DNA of 64,000 nucleotides. It comes from Actinokineospora baliensis. Its GTDB lineage: Bacteria > Actinomycetota > Actinomycetes > Mycobacteriales > Pseudonocardiaceae. The notes under the pieces are model-generated. The model did no database searches. It saw only the letters and a program-made list of their open reading frames with translations, and was not told where the DNA came from. Where the stretch lies: NCBI RefSeq assembly GCF_016907695.1, contig NZ_JAFBCK010000001.1, positions 2,170,001-2,234,000 on the forward strand, given 5' to 3'. Below, one piece after another: positions 45,310-54,329 of the stretch. Both the position numbers and the translations under genes were made by a program. Position 1 is the first letter of the stretch. The number at the start of each line of letters is the position of its first letter.

Positions 45310-47031
45310 GTGGCCAGTGCACCAGCCCCGCGCCGCAGCGCGGTGACCAGCGGAGACGTCGAGCTCGCGGTGTTCAGCGAAGGTGACCCCGGCGAGCCAA
45401 CGATCCTGCTCGTGCACGGCTTCCCGGACACCCACCGGCTCTGGGACGGCGTGGCCGCGCGACTGGCGGGCGACTACCACGTGGTCCGCTACGACGTGCG
45501 CGGCGCGGGGGAGTCCAGCGCCCCGCGCAAGACCGCCGCCTACCGCACGGACCTCCTCGCCGAAGACCTGTTCGCCGTCGCCGACGCGGTCAGCCCGAAC
45601 CGGCCAGTGCACGTCGTCGCGCACGACTGGGGGTCCATCCAGTCCTGGGCCGCGGTGACCGCCCCGCGCGCCAAGAGCCGGATCGCCTCGTTCACCTCGA
45701 TCTCCGGTCCCAGCCTCGACCACGTCGGCCAGTGGCTGCGGCGCAGGCTCGCCCACCCGAGCCCGGCGAACCTGCGCAAGGTCATCACCCAGCTCAACCA
45801 CTCCTGGTACATCGCGGTGTTCCACATCCCGGTGCTGCCCGCCCTGGCTTGGCGAACCGTCATCGGTCCCCGCTGGCACCACCTCCTGCGCCTCGTCGAG
45901 GGCATAGAAACCGCCCCCGCCCCCACCACCGGGGTGGACGCGGCGCGCGGCGTGCGGTTGTACCGGGCGAACATGCTGACCAAGCACCCGAAACCGCGTG
46001 AGACCGAGGTTCCGGTCCAGGTCGTCATCCCGACTAGGGACCGGTTCGTCACGCCAGGTCTCGCTGAAGATCTAGAGCGTTGGATCCCGAGGCTGTGGCG
46101 GCGTCGCGTCGCTGCCGGGCACTGGGTTCCTCTGTCGCACCCGGATGCGTTGGCGCGCATGGTGGACGAGTTCGTCGGCCACGTCCGCGGCGCTCCGATG
46201 ACCCGGGGACTGCAACGCGCTCGAGCGGGCGTGCGGTTCACCAACCACCTCGTGGTCATCACCGGCGCGGGCAAGGGAATCGGTAGGGCCACGGCTCTCG
46301 CCTTCGCCGCGTCCGGTGCGGAAGTGGTCGTCGCTGACATCGACGTCGAAGCGGCCAAGCGCACCGCAGAAGAGATCGGACCAGCGGGCTACGCCTACCA
46401 GGTCGACGTGTCCGACGCCGAGGCCGTGCTCCGCTTCGCGCAGGACGTCGCCGGCGAGCACGGCGTGCCGGACGTGGTGGTCAACAACGCCGGGATCGGG
46501 ATGGCTGGGCCGTTCCTGGCCACCACGGACCGGGATTGGCGCCGGGTCACCGACGTCAACCTGCTCGGCGTGGTCAACGGGTGCCGCGAGTTCGGCGCGC
46601 TCATGGCCGAAGCGGGCGAGGGCGGGTACATCGTCAACGTCGCCTCGGCCGCCGCGTACACGCCGAGCCGCTCGCTGTCCGCCTACGCCGCGAGCAAGGC
46701 GGCTGTCCTGGCGTTGTCGGATTGCGTGCGCGCGGAGTTCGCCGCGCACGACATCGGGATCAGCGCCATCTGCCCCGGGGTGGTGGCCACCGACATCACC
46801 AACACGACCACCTTCGCGGGCGCGGATGCCGTTGAGCAGCAACGGTTGCGGCAACGGGCGAGCAAGGCGTACGCCAGGCGCGGGTTCACCCCGGAGCGGG
46901 TCGCCGAGGAGATCGTCCGGGCCGTGCGCGAGCGGATCCCGGTCCTGCCGGTCACCCCCGAGGCCAAGCTCGCCCGCATCGGCGCGCGGTTCGCCCCCGG
47001 ACTGATGCGCCGCTTGGCCCGCCTGATCTAA
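45310..47031 (+). CDS. Alpha/beta-hydrolase - short-chain dehydrogenase fusion (EphD-like)
   Basis: The 573-residue two-domain protein matches the architecture of mycobacterial EphD. The N-terminal half is an epoxide-hydrolase-type alpha/beta hydrolase: LLVHGFPDTHRLWD, VRYDVRGAGESS and VAHDWGSIQSW with the nucleophilic Asp. The catalytic His is probably in AAGHWVPLSHPD. The C-terminal half, from about residue 310, is an SDR: VVITGAGKGIGRATAL cofactor loop, VNNAGIG, and SAYAASKAAVLALSD with Tyr-x-x-x-Lys. It may act on lipid or xenobiotic epoxides followed by redox (inference). It is probably under control of the adjacent MerR. Confidence 0.92.
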   Translation: MASAPAPRRSAVTSGDVELAVFSEGDPGEPTILLVHGFPDTHRLWDGVAARLAGDYHVVRYDVRGAGESSAPRKTAAYRTDLLAEDLFAVADAVSPNRPVHVVAHDWGSIQSWAAVTAPRAKSRIASFTSISGPSLDHVGQWLRRRLAHPSPANLRKVITQLNHSWYIAVFHIPVLPALAWRTVIGPRWHHLLRLVEGIETAPAPTTGVDAARGVRLYRANMLTKHPKPRETEVPVQVVIPTRDRFVTPGLAEDLERWIPRLWRRRVAAGHWVPLSHPDALARMVDEFVGHVRGAPMTRGLQRARAGVRFTNHLVVITGAGKGIGRATALAFAASGAEVVVADIDVEAAKRTAEEIGPAGYAYQVDVSDAEAVLRFAQDVAGEHGVPDVVVNNAGIGMAGPFLATTDRDWRRVTDVNLLGVVNGCREFGALMAEAGEGGYIVNVASAAAYTPSRSLSAYAASKAAVLALSDCVRAEFAAHDIGISAICPGVVATDITNTTTFAGADAVEQQRLRQRASKAYARRGFTPERVAEEIVRAVRERIPVLPVTPEAKLARIGARFAPGLMRRLARLI

Positions 47032-47414
47032 AGCCTGCCCGGCCGCAGGATCCCCGCGGCGAGCACGAGCAGGCTGCCGAACAACGTGTTCCACGCCCCC
47101 ACCTGCAGGTCACCCAGGTCGACGACCTCGCGAGCCTGGACGACCCACACGATCATCGTCGCCGCGAGGATGACGCCGCCGAGCTGCAGGATCCCCTTGG
47201 CGCGGACCATGCCCACGACCGCGAGCAGCACCCCGATCGCCAGCGGCAGCGTCAACGACCCGAGGGCGGACGCGCTCTCCCTGGTGACCCCGCTGAACAG
47301 GTCCGAAAGCGGCAGCGTGGTGCCCGTGCGGTCCTCGTACCACGGCCGGAACGCGCCGAAGCCGACCACGGCAACCCCGACCAGGCACAGCAGCCACGAG
47401 ATCAGTGCGCGCAC
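47028..47414 (-). CDS. Small integral membrane protein, four predicted helices
   Basis: The product from GTG 47414 has about 128 residues and alternates hydrophobic helices with a short extracytoplasmic loop (RPWYEDRTGTTLPLSDLFSG). No family with known function is recognised. The start is supported by a minus-strand TAGAGT -10 (47422-47427) seven bases upstream. The gene converges on, and overlaps by 4 bp, the EphD-like gene. Confidence 0.7.
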   Translation of the reverse strand: MRALISWLLCLVGVAVVGFGAFRPWYEDRTGTTLPLSDLFSGVTRESASALGSLTLPLAIGVLLAVVGMVRAKGILQLGGVILAATMIVWVVQAREVVDLGDLQVGAWNTLFGSLLVLAAGILRPGRL

Positions 47415-47440
47415 GAGATCGACTCTAGGGGCAAACAAGA

Positions 47441-47470
47441 GGGGCGCCCAACCGTCCGGTCGGGCGCCCC
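47441..47470 (-). terminator. Terminator downstream of the Bax-inhibitor-like gene
   Basis: GGGGCGCCC and GGGCGCCCC form a 9-bp stem with a 12-base loop, 20 bases beyond the stop of the minus-strand gene at 47490. Confidence 0.75.
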
Positions 47471-47489
47471 ACTTGTGGTGACTGGGTGA

Positions 47490-48314
47490 TCAGTCGCTGC
47501 TCTGCAGCATGTACAGCAGGCGCAGGATCTCCAGGTACAGCCAGACCAGGGTGGTCATCAGGCCGAAGGCCACGTACCAGGCGAACTTCGACGGCGTGCC
47601 GGAGCGGATCATCTGGTCGGCCATGTCGAAGTCGAGCAGGAAGTTGAACGCCGCGATGCCGATGAACAGCAGGCTGATGCCGATGCCCAGCGGGCCGGCG
47701 TCGCGGATGCCCATGTTCACGCCGAACATCGACAGCACCAGGTTGACCAGCATCAGACCGGCGGCGCCCACGGTGGCGCCGATGATCCACTTGGTCAGCT
47801 TCGGGGTGACCTTGACCGCGCCGGTCTTGTAGACGACCAGCATCGTGATGAACACCAGCGCCGTGCCCAGGATCGCCTGGAACGCGATGCCGGGGACGAA
47901 CATCTCGAAGACGCCGGTGATGGCACCGAGGAACAGGCCCTCGGCCGCCGAGTAGGTCAGCACGAGCGCGGGGCTCGGGGTCTTCTTGAAGATGATGACC
48001 AGCGAGATGACCAGGCCGACCAGCGCACCGATGATCATCGGCGGGTAGGGGCTGCTGATCGTCCTGCTGAGCACCAGCACCGCGGTGATGATGCCCACGA
48101 CGAGGGCGACACCGAGGGTGGCCGCGGTCTTGGTGACCACGTCGTCGACGGTCATCGGGCGGTCGCCGGTGCCCGCTGGCGCGCTGGGGGCCCCGTACCC
48201 GGGCGGGTAGCCCTGGTCCTGGTAGCCCTGGGCCTGGGGCTGGAAGCCCGCGTACCCGCCGCCGTACCCGCCTTGGGGTAGGTTGCGGAAGGCGGGGTTG
48301 CTGGTAGAACGCAC
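47490..48314 (-). CDS. Bax inhibitor-1/YccA family membrane protein
   Basis: The 274-residue protein has a glycine/tyrosine/proline-rich cytoplasmic N terminus (YGGGYAGFQPQAQGYQDQGY) and seven membrane helices. FQAILGTALVFITMLVVYK and LLYMLQSSD at the end are typical of the actinobacterial BI-1/YccA branch. The family includes calcium-leak channels, but bacterial roles are poorly known. An AGGAGGATCAG ribosome binding site precedes the GTG at 48314. A terminator follows the stop. Confidence 0.88.
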   Translation of the reverse strand: MRSTSNPAFRNLPQGGYGGGYAGFQPQAQGYQDQGYPPGYGAPSAPAGTGDRPMTVDDVVTKTAATLGVALVVGIITAVLVLSRTISSPYPPMIIGALVGLVISLVIIFKKTPSPALVLTYSAAEGLFLGAITGVFEMFVPGIAFQAILGTALVFITMLVVYKTGAVKVTPKLTKWIIGATVGAAGLMLVNLVLSMFGVNMGIRDAGPLGIGISLLFIGIAAFNFLLDFDMADQMIRSGTPSKFAWYVAFGLMTTLVWLYLEILRLLYMLQSSD

Positions 48315-48724
48315 CTGATCCTCCTGGGCCTGGATGGCGCCTGCTGACGGTCAACGATCGACCCGGCCGACCGGTTCCCGCTGGGTAAAACCCACTTTAC
48401 CCACATCTGGCCCAACGCCGGGCGCACACCACCGATTCCCGCACGTCGCACCGAGGGTGACCGACCGGGCCGAACCCTACGCCGTTCGGTACCCCGCTCC
48501 CCGGTTGGCCCCAGTGCCCACCTGCGGGAACGCCGCTGGGTAACCATGATCATCTCCACCCGTTGGCGGATTGCCCGGCCCCGTTCCCACCTAGCAGGCT
48601 CGCACGAGGTGCGCGCCCCGGTCCCCACCCGTTGCCCATGGCGGGCCGCACCGCCAGGAGTTCCACGCACTTCAAGCGCCGTCGGCCGTGCGCTGCCGCG
48701 GCGCGGCAAGGAGCCGACCGAACA
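48315..48724. other. Divergent intergenic region between the BI-1 and surface-protein genes
   Basis: A 410-bp gap with no convincing gene; small frames on both strands are arginine/proline-rich. It must hold both divergent promoters. I see AAAACCCACTTTACCC near 48388 as a low-GC patch but cannot assign hexamers with confidence. Confidence 0.4.
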
Positions 48725-50197
48725 ATGCGGCGATCCACACTCGGTGCCCGGTTGACCTCGGCGCTGGCCACGGTGGCCACCCTCTCGGCCGCCTTACTCG
48801 TCACCGGGGCCACGCCCGCCTCGGCCGACTACCAGAAGGGCATCGGCGTCGGGGTGGCCCCCCAGCCCTACCAGGGCGCCCCCTCGAACGCGACGGAGGA
48901 CTGGCTCGGGTCCTACGTGGTCAACGGCAAGCAGGTGTGGTGCGTCAAGTTCGCCTTCAAGGAGCCCGACACCAACGAGGTCTACAAGCCCGGTGACGTC
49001 CTCAAGACCAAGTACGGCGCCGACCTAGACCCGGTGCAGGCCGCCGACATCTCCTACCTGCTGCTGCGCTACGCCGACACCAAGGACGCCACCGAGGCGG
49101 CCGCGCTCGCGCACCTGCTGCACCAGTGGACCGCGGCGCCGCGCACCCCGGCCGACCTGAACGCCGCCACCAACGGCTACCGCACCATCGCCTACGACAT
49201 CGCCTTCCACGAGAACGAGCTGCGGGCGAAGGCCCCGGACGTGCTCACCGCGGCGGGCAGGCTCAAGGCAGACGCGACCGCCAACCACGGTCCGTGGAGC
49301 ACCGCGCTGACCAAGCCGACCAAGCCGCAGGTCATCGGCACCCCCGACACCTGGACCATCGAGGTGCTCGGCAAGGGCGGCAGCGGCGTCGGCAAGGTCC
49401 CGGTCAAGGTCACGCTGGTCGACGCCACCTCGGGCGGCAAGACCGAGCTGACCGCGACGACCAAGGACGGCGGTGGCGGCATCGCGCTGGAGGTCGTGCC
49501 GACCGGGCCGAAGCCGTCGGTGTCGATCTCCCTGCTCGGGCCAGCCGACCAGCCGGTCGTGCAGCACGCGGTCAAGGACGGCACGCAGAGCGTGGTGTCC
49601 ACCGGCGGCGAGAAGGAGCTCAAGGCCGCCGCCGACACCACCGCGGTCACCGCGCCCGGGTCGGTCGCGGTCGCCAAGGTCGACGAGAAGACCGGCCAGG
49701 GCATCGCCTCGGTGTCGCTGCGGGTCACCGGCGCCGACAAGACCACCCCCGCCGTCGACCAGGACGGCAAGCCGCTCGTGGGGACCGACGGCAAGGCGCT
49801 GGTCGTGGTGACCGGTGCCGACGGCAGGGCCGCCGTGCCCAACCTGCGCACCCCGCAGGAGATCTGCGTCACCGAGGTCGCCGCGCCGCCGGGCTACGAG
49901 CAGTCGTTCGACGCCGCCAACCCGCCGTCGGCCTGCGGGAAGATCGAGCCGGGCAAGACCGTCGAGCTCAAGCTGGTCAACAAACCGAACGTGCCCACGG
50001 TGCCCAAGACGATCCCCGCCGGTGACACCCCGGCCGCCGCGGCCGCCATGGTCGACGGCGGCGGTCCGTCGGTCGGGCTGCTCGTCGCCCTCAGCGCGCT
50101 GCTGCTGTTCGCCGCCGGTGCGGGCACGGTGCTGGTGCGCCGCGGCCGCGGGCCCGTGGTGGTCAGCCGCCGGATGCGCAAGGACTGGGGACACTGA
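48725..50197 (+). CDS. Secreted surface protein with thioester/SpaA-like domains and C-terminal anchor
   Basis: The 490-residue protein has a Sec signal (LATVATLSAALLVTGATPASA) and an N-terminal domain with YVVNGKQVWCVKFAFKEPD, a Cys-containing segment like Gram-positive thioester or adhesin domains. At least one SpaA/prealbumin-like beta domain follows (VAKVDEKTGQGIASVSLRV, TPQEICVTEVAAPPGYE). A C-terminal membrane helix and basic tail end it. That pattern is of a sortase substrate, but no LPXTG is present; TIPAGDTP precedes the helix. The next gene encodes a class F sortase six bases later, so anchoring by that enzyme is a good inference. Confidence 0.8.
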   Translation: MRRSTLGARLTSALATVATLSAALLVTGATPASADYQKGIGVGVAPQPYQGAPSNATEDWLGSYVVNGKQVWCVKFAFKEPDTNEVYKPGDVLKTKYGADLDPVQAADISYLLLRYADTKDATEAAALAHLLHQWTAAPRTPADLNAATNGYRTIAYDIAFHENELRAKAPDVLTAAGRLKADATANHGPWSTALTKPTKPQVIGTPDTWTIEVLGKGGSGVGKVPVKVTLVDATSGGKTELTATTKDGGGGIALEVVPTGPKPSVSISLLGPADQPVVQHAVKDGTQSVVSTGGEKELKAAADTTAVTAPGSVAVAKVDEKTGQGIASVSLRVTGADKTTPAVDQDGKPLVGTDGKALVVVTGADGRAAVPNLRTPQEICVTEVAAPPGYEQSFDAANPPSACGKIEPGKTVELKLVNKPNVPTVPKTIPAGDTPAAAAAMVDGGGPSVGLLVALSALLLFAAGAGTVLVRRGRGPVVVSRRMRKDWGH

Positions 50198-50203
50198 CCG
50201 GGC

Positions 50204-50959
50204 ATGGCTCGTCGTAGCTCACCGTTCGCCCCGCCCGCCGCCGCGGGCGGGGTGGGCGTGCTCGTGGTCCTCGTCTGCGGGCTGACCTTCACCACACCCA
50301 CCTACGTCGGCGGCCTGCCGTTGCCCAGCGACGGCGGCCTGCAGCGGGTCGCCGTGGAGCGGGCCGCCGCCGACAGCGACGCGGCGCTCGCGGGCATGCG
50401 CACGCAGATCAAGCCCAAGGTCGCCGAGCCGACGCCGACCAGCGCGCCGCCTGCCCCGCAGCCGCCTCCCACCTCGACCACCAAGGCCGCGCCCGAGCCG
50501 CCGCGCCCGGCAGAAGCCGGGCAGCGGCCGGGCACGCTCCGGCTGGCCCAGGGTGGAACGGCGACCCTGGTCCGCAAGGAGTTGGGCCCGGACGCGACGC
50601 TGCCGGTGCCCAGCGGGGTCCGGGAGGCCACGTGGTGGGGCGCTGGCCTGGACGCCAGGGCGGGCGCGTCGGTGTTCGCCGGGCACGTGAACTGGAAGGG
50701 CAAGACCGGGCCGTTCGCCGAGCTGTGGAGCTCGCGGGCCGGGGACCTGGTCTCGGTGGTCGACGACCGCGGCACCCAGTGGCGGTACCGGGTGACCCAG
50801 GTGGAGACGGTCAGCAAGCACGACCTGCCAGCCAGGGCCGAGGAGTTCTTCGGCCAGACCGGCCCGCACCGCGTGGTCCTGGTGACCTGCGGCGGCCAGT
50901 GGGTCGGCGGCCCGGAGGGCTACGAGTCGAACCGGGTGGTCATCGCGGTCCCGGTCTAG
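50204..50959 (+). CDS. Class F sortase
   Basis: The 251-residue protein has a signal-anchor, a proline/threonine-rich stalk and a C-terminal sortase fold. Catalytic residues are visible: His in VFAGHVNWKGKTGPF, Cys in VVLVTCGGQWV and Arg in GYESNRVVIAVPV. Class F sortases of actinobacteria attach or process surface proteins. It starts six bases after the surface protein gene and probably acts on it. The degenerate sorting signal of that substrate is notable. Confidence 0.92.
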   Translation: MARRSSPFAPPAAAGGVGVLVVLVCGLTFTTPTYVGGLPLPSDGGLQRVAVERAAADSDAALAGMRTQIKPKVAEPTPTSAPPAPQPPPTSTTKAAPEPPRPAEAGQRPGTLRLAQGGTATLVRKELGPDATLPVPSGVREATWWGAGLDARAGASVFAGHVNWKGKTGPFAELWSSRAGDLVSVVDDRGTQWRYRVTQVETVSKHDLPARAEEFFGQTGPHRVVLVTCGGQWVGGPEGYESNRVVIAVPV

Positions 50960-51115
50960 ACCTGACGCCTGAGCACTGCCGACCCGAACCGGGTGACCCT
51001 GGTTCGGGTCGGTTTGTCTCGATCGGGGGGATGTCGAATTACCGATGGCAACGACCTCACCGGACAGGCGTCTATCCGAACGGGAGCACCGAGCGGCGAC
51101 AGGGGAGGGACGCGA

Positions 51116-52243
51116 ATGGTGGCCAGGAGGCGTTGGGAGATAGTGGTTGTCGGGATCGCGCTGGTTCTGGCCTTTGTGGTCCTCGTGGTCGTCGGCACGA
51201 TTCGTCCGGAACGGTCCGGTCACGTCGTACAGGGATCGCCGAGTCCCCAGGCATCGGCCGGGCCGCCGGTGTGGATGCGGAAGTTGAACCCGGGGGAGAA
51301 ACCGCCGCAGTTCGTCCTGTTCTCTTTCGACGGCGCCGGGTCCCACGAGCACTGGCAGCGCTTCTTACCCCTCGCGCGCAGCGTCAACGCGCATTTCTCC
51401 GGATTTCTGTCCGGTATCTACATGCTCACCGACGCGGAGAAGACCGCCTACACCGGGCCGGGCCACAAACCCGGCCGCGCGTCCATCGGTTTCGGCGGCA
51501 CCGCCGATGACGTCCGCCTGCTCATCGGGGACCTCAACACCGCGCTCGACCAGGGCCACGAGGTCGGCACCCACTACAACGGGCACTTCTGCCAGGGCGC
51601 CGAACCCAGCGTGGGGCGCTGGGACGCCGCGCAGTGGAACGACGAGCTGGACCAGTTCTTCGCCTTCGTCGACAAGGGCAGGGCGCAGGGGCTGCGGCTG
51701 GACCCCAAGACCGTCAAGGGCGGCCGCACGCCGTGCCTGGAGGGCCGCTTCGACGTGCTGATGCCGGTGCTGGCGGCCCGCGGCATGACCTACGACTCGA
51801 GCCAGGTCTCCGACGGCCTCGCCTGGCCCACGACGCAAGGCGGGGTGTGGGAATTTGCCATGCCCTCGGTTCGGGTGCCAGGAGTCCGCTACAAGAAGAC
51901 AATCATGATGGACTACAACTTCTGGTACCTGCTCAACAAAGCGAAGGACGAGCCCGCCAGGGCGCCGGAGTTCACCGGCGTCGTGCTCGACACCTATGAA
52001 CGCGCTTACCAGGCCGCGTTCGACGGCAACCGGGCGCCGATGGTGGTGGGGAACCACTTCAACAACTGGTCCGGCGGCGCGTTCCTGGCGGCCACGGAGA
52101 AGTTCATGGGATCGGTGTGCGCGAAGCCCGAGACCGTGTGCGCCTCCTACTCCGAAGTCGTCGAATGGCTGTCGTTGCAAGACCCCGCGGTGCTCGACGC
52201 GTGGCGGAAACTGCCCAACGCGCAGATCCCCCAACCGAGCTGA
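51116..52243 (+). CDS. Membrane-anchored polysaccharide deacetylase-like protein
   Basis: The 375-residue protein has one N-terminal membrane segment (VVVGIALVLAFVVLVVVGTI) and an extracytoplasmic NodB-like region. FVLFSFDGAGSHEHW resembles the catalytic Asp motif, and GHEVGTHYNGHFC the metal-binding His motif of carbohydrate esterase family 4. The remaining CE4 motifs are not clear, so activity is uncertain. An AGGGGAGGG ribosome binding site precedes the ATG. Codon 84 is TTA (51365-51367). It is on the same strand as the sortase, 156 bp away. Confidence 0.72.
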   Translation: MVARRRWEIVVVGIALVLAFVVLVVVGTIRPERSGHVVQGSPSPQASAGPPVWMRKLNPGEKPPQFVLFSFDGAGSHEHWQRFLPLARSVNAHFSGFLSGIYMLTDAEKTAYTGPGHKPGRASIGFGGTADDVRLLIGDLNTALDQGHEVGTHYNGHFCQGAEPSVGRWDAAQWNDELDQFFAFVDKGRAQGLRLDPKTVKGGRTPCLEGRFDVLMPVLAARGMTYDSSQVSDGLAWPTTQGGVWEFAMPSVRVPGVRYKKTIMMDYNFWYLLNKAKDEPARAPEFTGVVLDTYERAYQAAFDGNRAPMVVGNHFNNWSGGAFLAATEKFMGSVCAKPETVCASYSEVVEWLSLQDPAVLDAWRKLPNAQIPQPS

Positions 52244-52271
52244 TCACATTCGGGTGGTCCCGCTTGCGTTG

Positions 52272-52290
52272 GATAATGATAACCGATACC
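52272..52290 (+). promoter_or_regulatory. Fur/Zur-like AT-rich box upstream of the CooC-like ATPase
   Basis: GATAATGATAACCGATACC matches about 15 of 19 positions of the classical Fur box consensus. It is a striking AT-rich island 41 bp before the GTG at 52331. Control by a Fur-family metalloregulator is inferred. Confidence 0.45.
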
Positions 52291-52330
52291 AGTAGTGGGT
52301 CAGGATCCACCAGCACCACCGGAGACCCAC

Positions 52331-53290
52331 GTGAAGATCGCCTTCGTAGGCAAGGGCGGCAGCGGCAAGACGACGCTCGCGTCGCTGTTCCTGCGCCACC
52401 TCGCCGCCGAGACCCCGGCACCCCCGCTGCTGGGCGTCGACGCCGACATCAACCAGCACCTGGCCGCCGCGCTGGGCGCGCCGGAGGACCACGACCAGCC
52501 CACCCTCGGTGAGCACCTGACCGCCATCAAGGACCACCTGCGCGGCGACAACCCCCGCGTGCTCTCGGCGGCCGACATGATCAAGACGACCCCGCCCGGC
52601 CGGGGCTCCCGGCTGATCGGGATCGCGGGCGACAACCCGCTCTACGACCGGTTCGTCCGCCCGGTCGGCGGGGTGCGGCTGGCCGCGACCGGCCCGTTCG
52701 CCGAGTCCGACCTGGGGGTCTCCTGCTACCACTCCAAGGTCGGCGCGGTGGAGCTGCTGCTCAACCACATGGTCGACGGCCCGGGGGAGTACGCGGTGGT
52801 CGACATGACCGCGGGCGCGGACTCCTTCGCCTCCGGCCTGTTCACCCGGTTCGACGTCACCTTCCTGGTGTGCGAGCCCACGCTGCGCAGTGTCGGGGTG
52901 TACCGGCAGTACCTGGAGTACGCCCGGGACTTCGACGTGCGCGTCGCCGTGGTCGGCAACAAGGTCATCGACGGCGACGACGTGGCCTTCCTGCGCCAGC
53001 ACGTCGGCGCCGACCTGCTGGCCTGGGTCGGCCGCTCCGACCACGTCCGGGCGGCCGAGCGCGGCGAGATCCGCCCGGTCGAGGCCCTGGAGCCCGACAA
53101 CCGCGACGCGCTGCGCTCGATGCGCGCCCTGGTCGACACGGTCGAGAAGGACTGGGCGAAGTTCCACCGGCAGACCGTGCAGTTCCACCTGCGCAACGCC
53201 TCGGCGTGGGCCAACGGCCGGGCGGGCCGCGACCTGGCCGAGCAGGTCGACCCCGAGTTCGTGGCAGGCCCGGTCCCGCTGGCAGGCTGA
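52331..53290 (+). CDS. CooC/MinD-like P-loop ATPase
   Basis: The 319-residue cytosolic protein starts VKIAFVGKGGSGKTTLAS, the deviant Walker A of the SIMIBI class (GKGGSGKTT). Then come LLGVDADINQHLAAALG, VVDMTAGADSFASGLFTRFD (switch II) and VAVVGNKVIDGDD. CooC-type proteins insert nickel or handle metal cofactors, while MinD relatives have other roles. No carbon monoxide dehydrogenase, hydrogenase or urease genes are in the window. A Fur/Zur-like box before the start hints at metal-linked function (inference). A CCGGAGACC ribosome binding site precedes the GTG. Confidence 0.82.
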   Translation: MKIAFVGKGGSGKTTLASLFLRHLAAETPAPPLLGVDADINQHLAAALGAPEDHDQPTLGEHLTAIKDHLRGDNPRVLSAADMIKTTPPGRGSRLIGIAGDNPLYDRFVRPVGGVRLAATGPFAESDLGVSCYHSKVGAVELLLNHMVDGPGEYAVVDMTAGADSFASGLFTRFDVTFLVCEPTLRSVGVYRQYLEYARDFDVRVAVVGNKVIDGDDVAFLRQHVGADLLAWVGRSDHVRAAERGEIRPVEALEPDNRDALRSMRALVDTVEKDWAKFHRQTVQFHLRNASAWANGRAGRDLAEQVDPEFVAGPVPLAG

Positions 53291-53437
53291 GCCGCCAGGC
53301 GGGTCAACGGCTCCCGGCAGGCAGGTGCCGCGCCCGCGGCATCCCGGGGCTGTTGCGCCGCTGCGCGGATATGCCCCGGCGGAGTGACGCGTCACCTGTC
53401 CGAGCGGCCTTCATGTTGCCGTTCGTACCCGCCCCGG

Positions 53438-53443
53438 TACGGT
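53438..53443 (+). promoter_or_regulatory. Candidate -10 of a leaderless promoter for the DivIVA-like gene
   Basis: TACGGT lies seven bases before the ATG at 53451. Confidence 0.4.
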
Positions 53444-53450
53444 CGTCGGC

Positions 53451-54329
53451 ATGGGCCCCCAGCAGGATCACCCCGAGTTCAGCGTGGCGCGGCACGGGTA
53501 CGACCGGACGCAGGTCCGCCGCTACGTCGACCGGCTCGTCGAGGAGCACGCGGGCACCACCGCCGAGCGGGACGAGGCCAGGGCGCGCGCCGAGGAGCTG
53601 GAGGGGCAGCTGCAGTTGGCGCGCCGCGAGATCACCGCCCTCACCGAGCGCCTCGACAAGATAGGCAACGCCGCCGCGGCCTCGTCGGCCCCCAACGCCG
53701 CCGAGCGCGCCGCCCGCACCATCGCCACCGCCGAGGCCCAGGCCGGTGAGATCGTCGCCCGCGCGCAGTCCGCCGCCGACACGGCCTGGTCGGCGGCCGA
53801 AGCCGCCTCCGCCGAGCTGCGCGAGCGCTACCGCACCCTCTTCGCCGACGTGGAGAAGCGCCACACCGAGCTCCACGAAGCCCACGTCGGGCTGATGGCC
53901 GAGGCCAAGGCCAAGTCCGAAGCCATGACCACCGCCGCCACAACCCGCCAACGCACCACCGACGACCAGGCCGAGCGCGACCGCCAGCGCCAAGAGCAGC
54001 AGTTCCAACAAGAGCTGGCCACCCGCCGAGCCGCCCTGGACGACGAAACCACCACCCGCCGGGCAGAGTCCGAAGCCGAAGCCACCCGCCGCATCACCGA
54101 AGCCACCGACGAAGCCGCCAAGCGGATCGCCGCGGCCACGAGCCAGGTGGAACAGCTGACCGCCCTGCGCGAACAACTAGCCGGACGCCTGCGCGGCACC
54201 TCGGACCTGCTCAACCAGAGCGCGCAGCTGCTGGAGCCCATCGAAGCCGAAATAGACCTGGACCCCGTCAACACCGAGGCCCCCACGGCCAAGAACCTCC
54301 CCATCCCCCAGAAAGCCACCCAGCCCTAG
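53451..54329 (+). CDS. DivIVA-like coiled-coil protein
   Basis: The 292-residue protein begins with a DivIVA-type lipid-binding segment (FSVARHGYDRTQVRRYVDRL). A long charged coiled coil follows from about residue 35 to 240, very rich in Ala, Glu, Arg and Gln. No signal peptide is present. Proteins of this kind scaffold polar growth or division in actinobacteria, but the main Wag31/DivIVA gene usually lies near the ftsZ cluster, so this is probably a paralogue. Confidence in the DivIVA-like domain is good; the role is inferred. Confidence 0.78.
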   Translation: MGPQQDHPEFSVARHGYDRTQVRRYVDRLVEEHAGTTAERDEARARAEELEGQLQLARREITALTERLDKIGNAAAASSAPNAAERAARTIATAEAQAGEIVARAQSAADTAWSAAEAASAELRERYRTLFADVEKRHTELHEAHVGLMAEAKAKSEAMTTAATTRQRTTDDQAERDRQRQEQQFQQELATRRAALDDETTTRRAESEAEATRRITEATDEAAKRIAAATSQVEQLTALREQLAGRLRGTSDLLNQSAQLLEPIEAEIDLDPVNTEAPTAKNLPIPQKATQP

